A stretch of 12,861 bases of DNA, taken from contig JADZBT010000006.1 of NCBI GenBank assembly GCA_020851915.1, positions 1 to 12,861 on the forward strand, given 5' to 3'. Under the pieces are notes generated by a model. It ran no database searches. It saw only the letters and a list, made by a program, of their open reading frames with translations, and was not told the DNA's origin. Of the stretch, positions 1 to 7,493 are shown piece after piece (the first letter of the stretch is position 1; each line of letters starts with the position of its first letter). The translations under genes and the position numbers were made by a program. Origin of the DNA: Alphaproteobacteria bacterium (GTDB lineage: Bacteria > Pseudomonadota > Alphaproteobacteria > Rickettsiales > RI-342).

Positions 1-83
1 CCGCGCTCGTGGCCGGCAGGGCGCTCGTTCACGCAGCAGAATACATGATGCTCGAAATAAAGCGGCGGAACGGTGGAGGTCAA
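1..83 (-). CDS. (2Fe-2S) ferredoxin-like protein, N-terminal fragment (runs off left edge)
   Basis: About 27 codons are visible and the gene continues beyond base 1. Read from a TTG at 81-83, the protein begins MTSTVPPLYFEHHVFCCVNE and goes on to a RPAGHER stretch. The pattern of aromatic-[EH]-HH-hydrophobic-x-C, then N-x-R and a P-x-GH turn, resembles the N-terminus of the thioredoxin-fold (2Fe-2S) ferredoxin family (COG3411 type). There the first cysteines ligate the cluster. No ATG is available: an in-frame TAA lies a few codons upstream, so TTG is the best start, with AAGG about 8 nt before it. It is divergent from the ATP-grasp gene. The family call is from memory of the motif and only a fragment is seen; the remaining cluster ligands are outside the window. 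Confidence 0.55.
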   Translation of the reverse strand, partial: MTSTVPPLYFEHHVFCCVNERPAGHER

Positions 84-90
84 TGCTTTG

Positions 91-119
91 CCTTGCAGTT
101 ACGCGATTGCCATATTATG
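91..119 (+). promoter_or_regulatory. possible sigma70-type promoter for the ATP-grasp gene
   Basis: A TTGCAG hexamer is followed 16 bases later by TTATGT, with an overlapping TATTAT. It lies about 35 bases upstream of the ATG at 153, in the gap between divergent genes. This is a weak consensus match by eye only. Confidence 0.25.
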
Positions 120-152
120 TACGCTCGAGACACTACAGGAAACACCACCCCT

Positions 153-1013
153 ATGACAACACGTATCGCCTTTGCCATCGACGAAGTATATGAACGGCTG
201 GAAGATGAATGCTCCGCAGTCATCGCGGCGCTTCGTTCTCGCGGCGCAGACGGCGCAATGGTCGCATGGGATGCTCCCGCAGCGGAGCTCGCCGCCTACG
301 ACGCAGTGATGCTCCAGACCTGCGCGGGCTATTTCGGCAAGCCGGAGCAATACCGCGCACGGCTGGCGAAGATGGAGGCCGCAGGGGTGAAGCTCTTTAA
401 CCCGCCCGCCACCATCCGCTGGAACATGAATAAGCTCTACCTGCGCGAACTGGAACGCAAAGGCGTGGCCATCGTGCCCACCGCATGGGGCAATCCGCTC
501 GACCTCGCGGGGACATTATCCGCACGCGGCTGGGAGAAGGCCGTGGTGAAACCCTCTATCTCGGCAGGGTCGAAAAATACCTTCGTCACCACTCCTGCGG
601 AAGCAGCGGCGCACCAGAAGCTGGTGGATGAGATAGCGAAGCAATCCACCGTGATGGTGCAGCCCTTCCTCCCTGAAGTGATGAGCGAAGGGGAATGGGC
701 GATGCTGTTTTTCAACCGCCGCTTCAGCCATGCGGTGCTGAAGACGCCCAAGAAAGGCGATTACCGCGTGCAGCATGAGCTGGGCGGGAGTTATCATCAG
801 GTCACGCCGCCCGCTGCGATGCTGGCACAGGCGGAGCGCGTGCTGGCCGCCGTGGATGGCCCGCTCGCCTATACCCGCGTCGACGGCATCCTGCATAAAG
901 GGCAATTCCTGCTGATGGAGCTGGAGGTCATCGAGCCCTATCTCTATCTCGATGCCGCACCCGGTGCTTTCCAGCGCTACGCGGATGCGATATTGTCGCT
1001 GGCAAACATATAA
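153..1013 (+). CDS. ATP-grasp ligase of the RimK/glutathione-synthetase-like superfamily, substrate unknown
   Basis: The 286-residue protein has an ATP-grasp layout. An N-terminal pre-ATP-grasp region (about 1-85) contains an NPP motif at 83-85, followed by WNMNKLYL (90-97). The ATP-binding lysine region is VVKPSISAGS at 131-140. A second nucleotide-contact region is VQPF (169-172). The metal-binding end is RVDG (242-245) and LMELEVIEP (254-262), whose acidic residues would coordinate Mg2+. The set resembles DcsG-like and other orphan COG0189-type ATP-grasp proteins, which join a carboxylate to an amine or thiol through an acyl phosphate; the substrate cannot be told here. The frame is open back to base 9, but the ATG at 153 was chosen: AGGA lies about 12 nt upstream and the family-like sequence begins there. 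It is followed by a palindromic repeat and then thrB. Confidence 0.75.
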   Translation: MTTRIAFAIDEVYERLEDECSAVIAALRSRGADGAMVAWDAPAAELAAYDAVMLQTCAGYFGKPEQYRARLAKMEAAGVKLFNPPATIRWNMNKLYLRELERKGVAIVPTAWGNPLDLAGTLSARGWEKAVVKPSISAGSKNTFVTTPAEAAAHQKLVDEIAKQSTVMVQPFLPEVMSEGEWAMLFFNRRFSHAVLKTPKKGDYRVQHELGGSYHQVTPPAAMLAQAERVLAAVDGPLAYTRVDGILHKGQFLLMELEVIEPYLYLDAAPGAFQRYADAILSLANI

Positions 1014-1016
1014 CGA

Positions 1017-1092
1017 CGTCATTCCCGCGAACGCGGGAATCCAGGGCCACAGGTGCAATACGGCTCTGGATCCCAGCTTCCGCTGGGATGAC
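1017..1092. repeat. paired palindromic intergenic repeat (GTCAT..TCCAG type), two inverted copies
   Basis: Two hairpin units face each other. Unit 1 (1017-1044) has a 9-bp stem, ATTCCCGCG/CGCGGGAAT at 1021-1029 and 1032-1040. Unit 2 (1066-1092) has an 8-bp stem, ATCCCAGC/GCTGGGAT at 1070-1077 and 1082-1089. Read on opposite strands, both fit GTCATYCC..hairpin..GGRATCCAG, so the element is an inverted pair. This repeat is widespread in proteobacterial intergenic DNA. Its antisense translation gives the well-known spurious SSQRKLGS and IPAFAGMT peptides. It sits between the ATP-grasp gene and thrB, ending 18 bases before the thrB start. Confidence 0.85.
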
Positions 1093-1110
1093 AACACATG
1101 AAGGATTCGC

Positions 1111-2067
1111 ATGGCCGTTTACACGGAAGTCACCGATCAGGATATTGAGGCGTTCCTCGCGCTTTATGACATCGGCCAGCCAGTGTCGCTGAAGGGCATC
1201 GCCGAGGGCGTGGAGAATTCCAACTATTTCCTGCTCACCACCCAGGCGCCCTATATCCTCACGCTCTACGAGAAGCGCGTGGAGGAGAAGGACCTGCCGT
1301 TCTTCTTGGGCCTCACCGAGCATCTGGCGCAACACGGCATCCCCTGCCCGCTGCCGGTGCATGCGAGGGACGGAAAACTCTACCGCGCATTCAAAGGCCG
1401 CCCGGCGGCGGTCATCTCCTTCCTGCTCGGCAAATGGCCGAAGGTGATACAGGACTGGCAGCTCGCCCCGCTGGGAACCGCGCTGGCGCAAATGCACCGC
1501 GCGGCGGAAGGCTTCGCGCTCACCCGCGCCAACGCGCTGGGACTCCCCGGGTGGCATACGCTTTATCACAAAATAAAGGATGGGCTGGACGGCATCGAAC
1601 CGGGCTTGAAAAAACTCGTATCCGACGAGCTGTACCATCTCGACGCGCACTGGCCGAAGGCGCTCCCGCAGGGCGTCATCCATGCCGACCTGTTCCCCGA
1701 CAATGTGTTCTTCGAGGATGGCAAACTTTCCGGCCTGATCGATTTCTACTTCGCCTGCAACGATGCGCTGGCCTACGACCTCGCGGTGTGCATCAACGCC
1801 TGGTGCTTCGCGGCGGACGGCACGTTCAACGCGGAACATGCCCGCGCGCTGGCACAGGCCTATCATACAGGCCGCGCGCTGAGCGATGCGGAACGGGCGG
1901 CGATCCCGATACTCTGTCGTGGCGCGGCGCTGCGTTTCCTGCTCACCCGCGCGCATGACCTCATCCACCACGACAAGTCCGCGCTGGTGATGCCCAAGAA
2001 CCCGCTCGAATATGCAGCCAAGCTGCGCTTCCACCAGCGCGCGACCATAGGCAGCTATGGAGTCTAA
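1111..2067 (+). CDS. thrB: homoserine kinase (APH-fold type, ThrB)
   Basis: This 318-residue protein phosphorylates L-homoserine to O-phospho-L-homoserine with ATP, the branch step to threonine, in the cytosol. It belongs to the aminoglycoside-phosphotransferase-fold ThrB found in alphaproteobacteria and pseudomonads, not the GHMP kinase of enterics. The kinase signature is visible: GVIHADLFPDNVFF at 188-201, carrying catalytic D193 and N198, and the metal-binding D211 in GLIDFYF (208-214). The N-terminal lobe has SNYFLLTT and YILTLYEKR. Length is normal for the family. The ATG at 1111 has a good Shine-Dalgarno (AAGGA at 1101-1105). The last 11 bases overlap the start of rnhA, so the two are probably translationally coupled; thrB-rnhA adjacency is common in alphaproteobacteria. 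Confidence 0.93.
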   Translation: MAVYTEVTDQDIEAFLALYDIGQPVSLKGIAEGVENSNYFLLTTQAPYILTLYEKRVEEKDLPFFLGLTEHLAQHGIPCPLPVHARDGKLYRAFKGRPAAVISFLLGKWPKVIQDWQLAPLGTALAQMHRAAEGFALTRANALGLPGWHTLYHKIKDGLDGIEPGLKKLVSDELYHLDAHWPKALPQGVIHADLFPDNVFFEDGKLSGLIDFYFACNDALAYDLAVCINAWCFAADGTFNAEHARALAQAYHTGRALSDAERAAIPILCRGAALRFLLTRAHDLIHHDKSALVMPKNPLEYAAKLRFHQRATIGSYGV

Positions 2068-3130
2068 GAAAAAGACCGTCACCATCTACACCGACGGCGC
2101 CTGCTCCGGCAATCCGGGGCCGGGCGGATGGGGCGCGGTGCTCTCGCATGGAAAGCACGAGAAGGAGATCTCCGGCGGCGAAAAAGATACCACCAACAAC
2201 CGCATGGAGATGACCGCCGTCATCCGCGCGCTGGAATCGCTGAAGTCGCCCTGCCATGTGCTGCTCTACACCGACAGCCGCTACGTGATGGACGGCGTCA
2301 CGCAATGGATGAAGAACTGGAAGGCACGCGGCTGGAAGACCGCCGACAACAAGCCGGTGAAGAATATCGACCTCTGGCAGGAACTGGACGCGGCGCTCAC
2401 CCGCCATACGGTGAAATGGCACTGGGTGCGCGGCCATGACGGCGACCCGATGAACGAACGCGCCGACGCGCTTGCGGTGAGCGCGATCCCGCGCTCAAGT
2501 CCCTCTCGCACCGTACATAGGGAGGAATCATCCATGCGAATTTCCGCACCACGTCTTGCCGCTGTCATTCTCTGCCAGTTCGTCCTGTCACTGCTCGGTG
2601 AATTCTCCTCCGCCGCCTATGCCGACCCCCCGTCCTGGGCCCCGGCGCATGGCTATCGCAACAAACACCATAAATCGCATGAGGCGCACGTTCCTGCCGT
2701 GATTACCTTGCCATGGATCGCGTCCCACGACTATGTGGAGGTCAACTGCGGCGGCAGCGCGCCCATCACCAACAGCATCATCGGCGGCGTGGTAGGCGGG
2801 CTCATCGGCAACCAGTTCGGCAAGGGCGACGGCAAGACCGCCGCCACCATCGGTGGGGTGCTCATCGGGAGCATCTATGGCAACAGCCTGTCATCCTATG
2901 ACCAGCGCTGCGCGAATCAGGCCTTTGAATATGCCAAGCCCGGCACGCAGGTAGGCTGGAAAAATCCTGATGCAGACAGCGCCTACACCATCCTCCCCAC
3001 CCGCGATTTCCAGAAAGAAGGCATGTATTGCCGCGAATACCAGTCGAAGGTGAATGTGGGCGGGAGCGTGCAGGAGTCCTTCGGAACCGCCTGCCGCCAG
3101 CCCGACGGCAGCTGGAAGATTATGAACTGA
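2057..3130 (+). CDS. rnhA: ribonuclease HI, in one open frame with a downstream secreted glycine-zipper protein (357-residue fusion frame)
   Basis: Residues 1-140 are a complete RNase HI, which cleaves the RNA strand of RNA-DNA hybrids in the cytosol. The motif YTDGACSGNPGPGGWG (11-26) and NNRMEM, YTDSRYV, RGHDG and NERADALA are all present. They supply catalytic D13, E51, D73 and D137 and the helper histidine H127. The ATG at 2057 overlaps the end of thrB. The oddity is the 3' end: after NERADALA, where RNase HI normally stops within about ten residues, the frame continues through a 19-residue low-complexity linker. It then passes into a full secreted protein starting at M160 (base 2534). 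A TGA lies in the +1 frame at 2478-2480, right after the ALA codons, so a single-base change or sequencing error could have removed the normal stop. A fused protein would bury a signal peptide mid-chain, so two separate products seem more likely. Confidence 0.85.
   Translation: MESKKKTVTIYTDGACSGNPGPGGWGAVLSHGKHEKEISGGEKDTTNNRMEMTAVIRALESLKSPCHVLLYTDSRYVMDGVTQWMKNWKARGWKTADNKPVKNIDLWQELDAALTRHTVKWHWVRGHDGDPMNERADALAVSAIPRSSPSRTVHREESSMRISAPRLAAVILCQFVLSLLGEFSSAAYADPPSWAPAHGYRNKHHKSHEAHVPAVITLPWIASHDYVEVNCGGSAPITNSIIGGVVGGLIGNQFGKGDGKTAATIGGVLIGSIYGNSLSSYDQRCANQAFEYAKPGTQVGWKNPDADSAYTILPTRDFQKEGMYCREYQSKVNVGGSVQESFGTACRQPDGSWKIMN
2519..2526 (+). promoter_or_regulatory. strong internal Shine-Dalgarno sequence for the surface-antigen-like gene
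   Basis: AGGGAGGA lies with its GGAGG core 8 bases before the ATG at 2534, inside the frame that continues from rnhA. It is among the best ribosome-binding sites in the window. It argues that the downstream protein is translated from its own start rather than only as part of the fusion. Confidence 0.7.
2534..3130 (+). CDS. secreted glycine-zipper protein, 17 kDa surface-antigen-like (independent start within the rnhA frame)
   Basis: The 198-residue product has a hydrophobic N-terminus with a likely signal-peptidase I site after SSAAYA (about residue 30), so it is probably exported. Residues 80-117 form a glycine zipper, IIGGVVGGLIGNQFGKGDG then IGGVLIGSIYG, as in the Rick_17kDa_Anti / 2TM glycine-zipper family of outer-membrane surface antigens. 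The C-terminal part, with CREYQSKVNVGGSVQESFG then ACRQPDGSWKIM, matches the conserved tail of those antigens. A histidine-rich stretch (HKSHEAHV) precedes the zipper. No acceptable lipobox is seen: C14 is preceded by V-I-L. Function is unknown beyond an envelope location. Its stop overlaps the 3' end of convergent metF by 11 bases. Confidence 0.72.
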   Translation: MRISAPRLAAVILCQFVLSLLGEFSSAAYADPPSWAPAHGYRNKHHKSHEAHVPAVITLPWIASHDYVEVNCGGSAPITNSIIGGVVGGLIGNQFGKGDGKTAATIGGVLIGSIYGNSLSSYDQRCANQAFEYAKPGTQVGWKNPDADSAYTILPTRDFQKEGMYCREYQSKVNVGGSVQESFGTACRQPDGSWKIMN

Positions 3131-4046
3131 CGGCGGCCTCCGCCTTCACCCCCAGCAGATGGCAGATGGCGAAGGTCAGGTCGGCGCGGTTGAGCGTGTA
3201 GAAATGGAAATCCTCGATACCTGCCGCGCGTAGCTGGCGGCATTGCTCGGCGGCGATCATCGCCGCCACCAGCTGGCGGGTGCGCGGGTCGTTATCGAGG
3301 CCCTCGAATGCGCGCGCGACCCACGCCGGCACTTCCGTACCGCAGAGCTTGCTGAAGCGCACCACCTGCGCGAAATTGGTCACCGGCAGGATGCCCGGTA
3401 CGATCGGCGCGGTGATGCCGGCATGGCGTGCGCGCTCCAGGAATTTCAGGAACACCTCACCATTGAAGAAGAATTGCGAGATGGCACGGCTGGCGCCCGC
3501 ATCTATCTTGCGCTTCAGGTGGTCGAGATCGGCCTTGGGACTTTTCGCCTCCGGGTGGGTTTCCGGATAGGCCGCCACGCTGATCTCGAAATCCGCGACC
3601 TGCTTGAGGCCCGCCACCAGCTCGTCGGCATAGCGGTAGCCTTCGCTGGGATGCGGGATGGGCTTGCCGTCGGCGGTGGCGTCGCCGCGCAGGGCTACGA
3701 TATGCCGCACGCCAGCCTCCCAGTAATCACGGGCGATGGCCTCGATCTCGGCCTTGCTGTGCCCGACGCAGGTGAGGTGCGCGGCGGGCTTCAACTGCGT
3801 CTCCGCGAGAATGCGCTTGACGGTATGGTGGGTGCGGTCGCGGGTACTGCCGCCCGCGCCGTAAGTGACAGACACGAAGGACGGGCGGAGCGGCGCAAGG
3901 CGAATGATGGATTCCCACAGCGCCGCTTCCATTTCCGGGGTTTTGGGCGGAAAGAATTCAAAGGATACGCGAGGCGGCGTAGCCGGGATAAGCTCACGCA
4001 GCTGCACGAAGGTGCGCTGCAGGGATTTGAGCGGATCTGTGGCCAT
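3120..4046 (-). CDS. metF: 5,10-methylenetetrahydrofolate reductase
   Basis: This 308-residue FAD enzyme reduces 5,10-methylene-THF to 5-methyl-THF, the methyl donor for methionine synthesis. Family motifs are present in order. VSFEFFPPKT (27-36) carries the catalytic glutamate E30. ALRGD is at 118-122 and AAYPETHPEA at 158-167. QFFF has the folate-contacting Q191, and FYTLNRA (282-288) is near the C-terminus. Length is slightly above the E. coli protein (about 296). The ATG at 4046 follows GAGGGAG about 7 bases upstream. metF stands alone here; no metH or methyltransferase neighbour is in the window. Its 3' end overlaps the convergent surface-antigen gene at 3120-3130, leaving no room for a separate terminator. 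Confidence 0.95.
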   Translation of the reverse strand: MATDPLKSLQRTFVQLRELIPATPPRVSFEFFPPKTPEMEAALWESIIRLAPLRPSFVSVTYGAGGSTRDRTHHTVKRILAETQLKPAAHLTCVGHSKAEIEAIARDYWEAGVRHIVALRGDATADGKPIPHPSEGYRYADELVAGLKQVADFEISVAAYPETHPEAKSPKADLDHLKRKIDAGASRAISQFFFNGEVFLKFLERARHAGITAPIVPGILPVTNFAQVVRFSKLCGTEVPAWVARAFEGLDNDPRTRQLVAAMIAAEQCRQLRAAGIEDFHFYTLNRADLTFAICHLLGVKAEAAVSS

Positions 4047-4258
4047 GGATACTCCCTCGCATCGTTTTTTAACACCAGCTTGTTGCTTTTTTGCAACAGC
4101 CTGTGGTTTTCTGAGGACACAATGCCACAGATAGTGGTTTCGCTTTCACGAAAGCGCCGAAAAGCCGTACATTTCTCGGGGGATGTGAACCAAGTGTCAA
4201 GTGTTTTAGTATTAGCGTTGGTATCACTGTATCAGTGGAATCCAATCTGGGGGTAAGA
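4047..4258. promoter_or_regulatory. divergent metF / mlaA control region with several small inverted repeats
   Basis: This 212-base gap must hold the promoters of both metF (leftward) and mlaA (rightward). It is more AT-rich than the flanking genes. Inverted repeats visible include TGTTGC/GCAACA around a T6 loop (4081-4098), CTGTGG/CCACAG (4101-4106 with 4125-4130), CGCTTTC/GAAAGCG (4141-4147 with 4150-4156) and CACTG/CAGTG (4225-4229 with 4233-4237). A perfect TTGACA lies on the minus strand at 4195-4200, but I see no good -10 at the right spacing. I could not match the leader to the SAM-II riboswitch pattern often found in alphaproteobacterial methionine genes. Confidence 0.4.
4248..4252 (+). 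promoter_or_regulatory. Shine-Dalgarno sequence deciding the mlaA start
   Basis: A run of purines (GGGGG, then TAAGA) ends directly before the ATG at 4259. It supports that start over an upstream in-frame GTG at 4235, which has no comparable site and would add residues before the signal peptide. Confidence 0.55.
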
Positions 4259-5011
4259 ATGGCCATGAATAAATGGAAATCGTATGCAATAGCGGCGATA
4301 GCAGCATTGTGCTTTGCCGGCGCGCCACTGGCCGCACATGCCACCGACGACGCCGGGGACTATGCCGATGCGCTCGATGACAGTGATTACCTCACCGGCG
4401 ACAGCAACGACCCGTTCGAAACCTATAACCGCGCCGTATTCGCCTTCAACCGCACGCTCGACGGCGTGCTCATCAAGCCGATGGCCCTCATGTACCGTGC
4501 CGCCGTGCCGCAGCCGGCGCGCGACGGCGTGGGGAATGTGCTGGAGAACCTGACATCGCCGGTGGTGTCGGCCAACGCCTTCCTGCAACGGGATCCTTAT
4601 CACGGCTTCGTCATGCTGTGGCGCTTCATCCTCAACAGCACACTGGGCATAGGCGGTATCTTCGACTTCGCGGATACCGTCGGGCTGCATTACCGTTATG
4701 AGGATTTCGGCCAGACGCTGGGCGCGGCGGGCATGGGTGCGGGCCCCTATATCGTGCTGCCCATCGTCGGCCCCTCCAGCGCACGCGACATGTTCGGCGG
4801 GCTGGTGGACGTCGCGATGGATCCCTTCACCTATATTTTAGATGACGATGCCCGCACGGTACGCTATGGAGTGACCGTAGTGGATGCCCGCGAGGATACG
4901 CTGGAGATGATGGACGATGCGGAACGCAACTCCATCGACCTCTACGCCACCGTACGGAGCGCCTACCAGCAATACCGCGAAAAACAGATCAACAACCGGT
5001 CCGACAACTGA
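4259..5011 (+). CDS. mlaA: MlaA/VacJ family outer-membrane lipid-asymmetry protein
   Basis: The protein (250 residues) belongs to the MlaA family, which forms an outer-membrane ring that removes mislocalised phospholipids from the outer leaflet and passes them to periplasmic MlaC. Family motifs include DPFETYNRAVFAFNRTLD (51-68), RFILNSTLGIGGIFDFA (122-138) and DFGQTLGAAGMGAGPYIVLP (149-168), followed by GPSSARD. A signal peptide (about residues 1-28, ending LAAHA) is clear. MlaA is usually a lipoprotein, but the only N-terminal cysteine here, C18, is preceded by A-A-L, a poor lipobox. Cleavage by signal peptidase I after AHA looks more likely. mlaC starts 2 bases after its stop, so the two are surely co-transcribed. 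No mlaFEDB genes are in the window. Confidence 0.92.
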   Translation: MAMNKWKSYAIAAIAALCFAGAPLAAHATDDAGDYADALDDSDYLTGDSNDPFETYNRAVFAFNRTLDGVLIKPMALMYRAAVPQPARDGVGNVLENLTSPVVSANAFLQRDPYHGFVMLWRFILNSTLGIGGIFDFADTVGLHYRYEDFGQTLGAAGMGAGPYIVLPIVGPSSARDMFGGLVDVAMDPFTYILDDDARTVRYGVTVVDAREDTLEMMDDAERNSIDLYATVRSAYQQYREKQINNRSDN

Positions 5012-5013
5012 TT

Positions 5014-5685
5014 ATGAATCCCCTGCTCATTCCTGCGCTTCTCTTTTCGTTCTTTCTGTTCGTAACACCCGCCGCTAAGGCATCGCCGGAGGATGCGACC
5101 GGATTCATCGACAATTTGAGCGCACACGTGGTGACGATCGTCACGGATAAGAGCATTCCATCCGGCGAAAAGGAAAAGACGCTCGAGGCGATGTTCAAGG
5201 AAAGCGTGGACGTGGCATGGATCGGCAAGTTCGTGCTGGGTAAATACTGGCGCACGGCGAGTGAAGACCAGCGCGCGCGCTACCAGCAATTCTACGACCC
5301 GTTCCTCATCCGCAGCTATACCTCGCGCTTCCGCGAATATTCGGGAGAGAAATCCGAGGCGCTGGGCGCGAAGGAAACGAAAGCGGGCGAGTATATCGTC
5401 AATACCCGCATCATCCGCCCGAACGCCGCCCCCATACTGGTGGACTACCGCGTGCGTAAGATGGACGGCAAGAATGCCAAGCCACCCTACCGCGTGTTCG
5501 ACGTGATCGTGGAAGGCGTGAGCCTGCTCGCCACGCAGCGTTCGGAATTCAGCGCCGTCATCGCGCGCGACGGCATGGACTCACTTATCAAGCAGCTGGA
5601 AGCCCGCGCCGCGCAATTCGAGAAAGGCACGCCGTCCTCCGCCGCCGCACCGGGTGTGCTGAAATCGGCATCGGCAGCGAAATAA
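5014..5685 (+). CDS. mlaC: MlaC/Ttg2D periplasmic phospholipid-binding protein
   Basis: This 223-residue exported protein has a signal peptide (residues 1-23, ending PAAKA) followed by an MlaC/Tol-tolerance-2 domain. The domain shows the typical pattern VDVAWIGKFVLGKYWRTAS (65-83), then RARYQQFYDPFLIRSYTSRF, a central beta region ending LVDYRVRKMDGK, and YRVFDVIVEGVSLLATQRSE before a C-terminal helix. MlaC shuttles phospholipid between MlaA in the outer membrane and the inner-membrane MlaFEDB transporter. Direct linkage to mlaA fits that partnership. It lacks a clear Shine-Dalgarno, and the TGA-TT-ATG junction suggests translational coupling to mlaA. The tail from about 205 is Ala/Ser/Pro-rich and probably disordered. 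Confidence 0.9.
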   Translation: MNPLLIPALLFSFFLFVTPAAKASPEDATGFIDNLSAHVVTIVTDKSIPSGEKEKTLEAMFKESVDVAWIGKFVLGKYWRTASEDQRARYQQFYDPFLIRSYTSRFREYSGEKSEALGAKETKAGEYIVNTRIIRPNAAPILVDYRVRKMDGKNAKPPYRVFDVIVEGVSLLATQRSEFSAVIARDGMDSLIKQLEARAAQFEKGTPSSAAAPGVLKSASAAK

Positions 5686-5710
5686 CGCATTCCGTCGCAG
5701 TATGTGGATA

Positions 5711-5740
5711 GAGATCCTGCGGTCAAGCCGCAGGATGACG
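5711..5740. repeat. single palindromic repeat between convergent mlaC and ettA
   Basis: A perfect 9-bp stem ATCCTGCGG/CCGCAGGAT (5714-5722 and 5728-5736) encloses a TCAAG loop. It is followed by GACG and fits the reverse of the GTCATCC..GGATC repeat type. The loop matches that of the element at 8003-8075. It lies in the 73-base gap between two convergent genes, so it may end transcription from either side. It lacks the T-run of a standard intrinsic terminator. Confidence 0.75.
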
Positions 5741-5758
5741 TGATTCGGGATGGCGTGG

Positions 5759-7435
<1,677 letters not shown>

Positions 7436-7458
7436 ATTTTCCTCGTAATTCGTATTAC

Positions 7459-7493
7459 GTAATTGGTAATTCGTGATTCGAATTACCAATTAC
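7459..7493. repeat. AT-rich 15-bp perfect hairpin between tadA and ettA
   Basis: GTAATTGGTAATTCG (7459-7473) and its exact complement CGAATTACCAATTAC (7479-7493) flank a 5-base loop TGATT. The element includes the stop codon of tadA (7490-7492). It is strikingly AT-rich against GC-rich flanks and contains near-repeats of GTAATTCG. It resembles a dispersed AATTACGAATTA-type repeat and could act as an RNA processing or attenuating stem between the two genes. No T-run follows, so it is not a standard terminator. Confidence 0.7.

Noticed and set aside
1014..1112. Coding potential on the minus strand giving SSQRKLGS and IPAFAGMT peptides
   Set aside because: These peptides are well-known artefacts of translating this palindromic repeat; no gene is supported.
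928..2085. Long minus-strand open frame (385 codons) opposite thrB
   Set aside because: It is the antisense shadow of thrB, which has clear kinase motifs. The shadow is Arg/Val/Glu-rich without domains and includes the IPAEAGIQ-type peptide from the palindromic repeat.
2534..2630. Lipoprotein signal in the surface-antigen-like protein
   Set aside because: C14 is preceded by V-I-L, not a lipobox, whereas AYA at residues 28-30 is a normal signal-peptidase I site.
4047..4140. SAM-II riboswitch upstream of metF
   Set aside because: The conserved SAM-II core, including the GCTAAA-type 3' segment, is not present in the leader.
3243..4256. Long plus-strand open frame (337 codons) opposite metF
   Set aside because: It is a shadow of metF, which has complete family motifs. 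Its end also runs through the intergenic control region.
5711..5745. Intrinsic terminator for mlaC or ettA
   Set aside because: The stem is strong but no T-run follows on either strand, so it is listed as a repeat with possible termination activity only.
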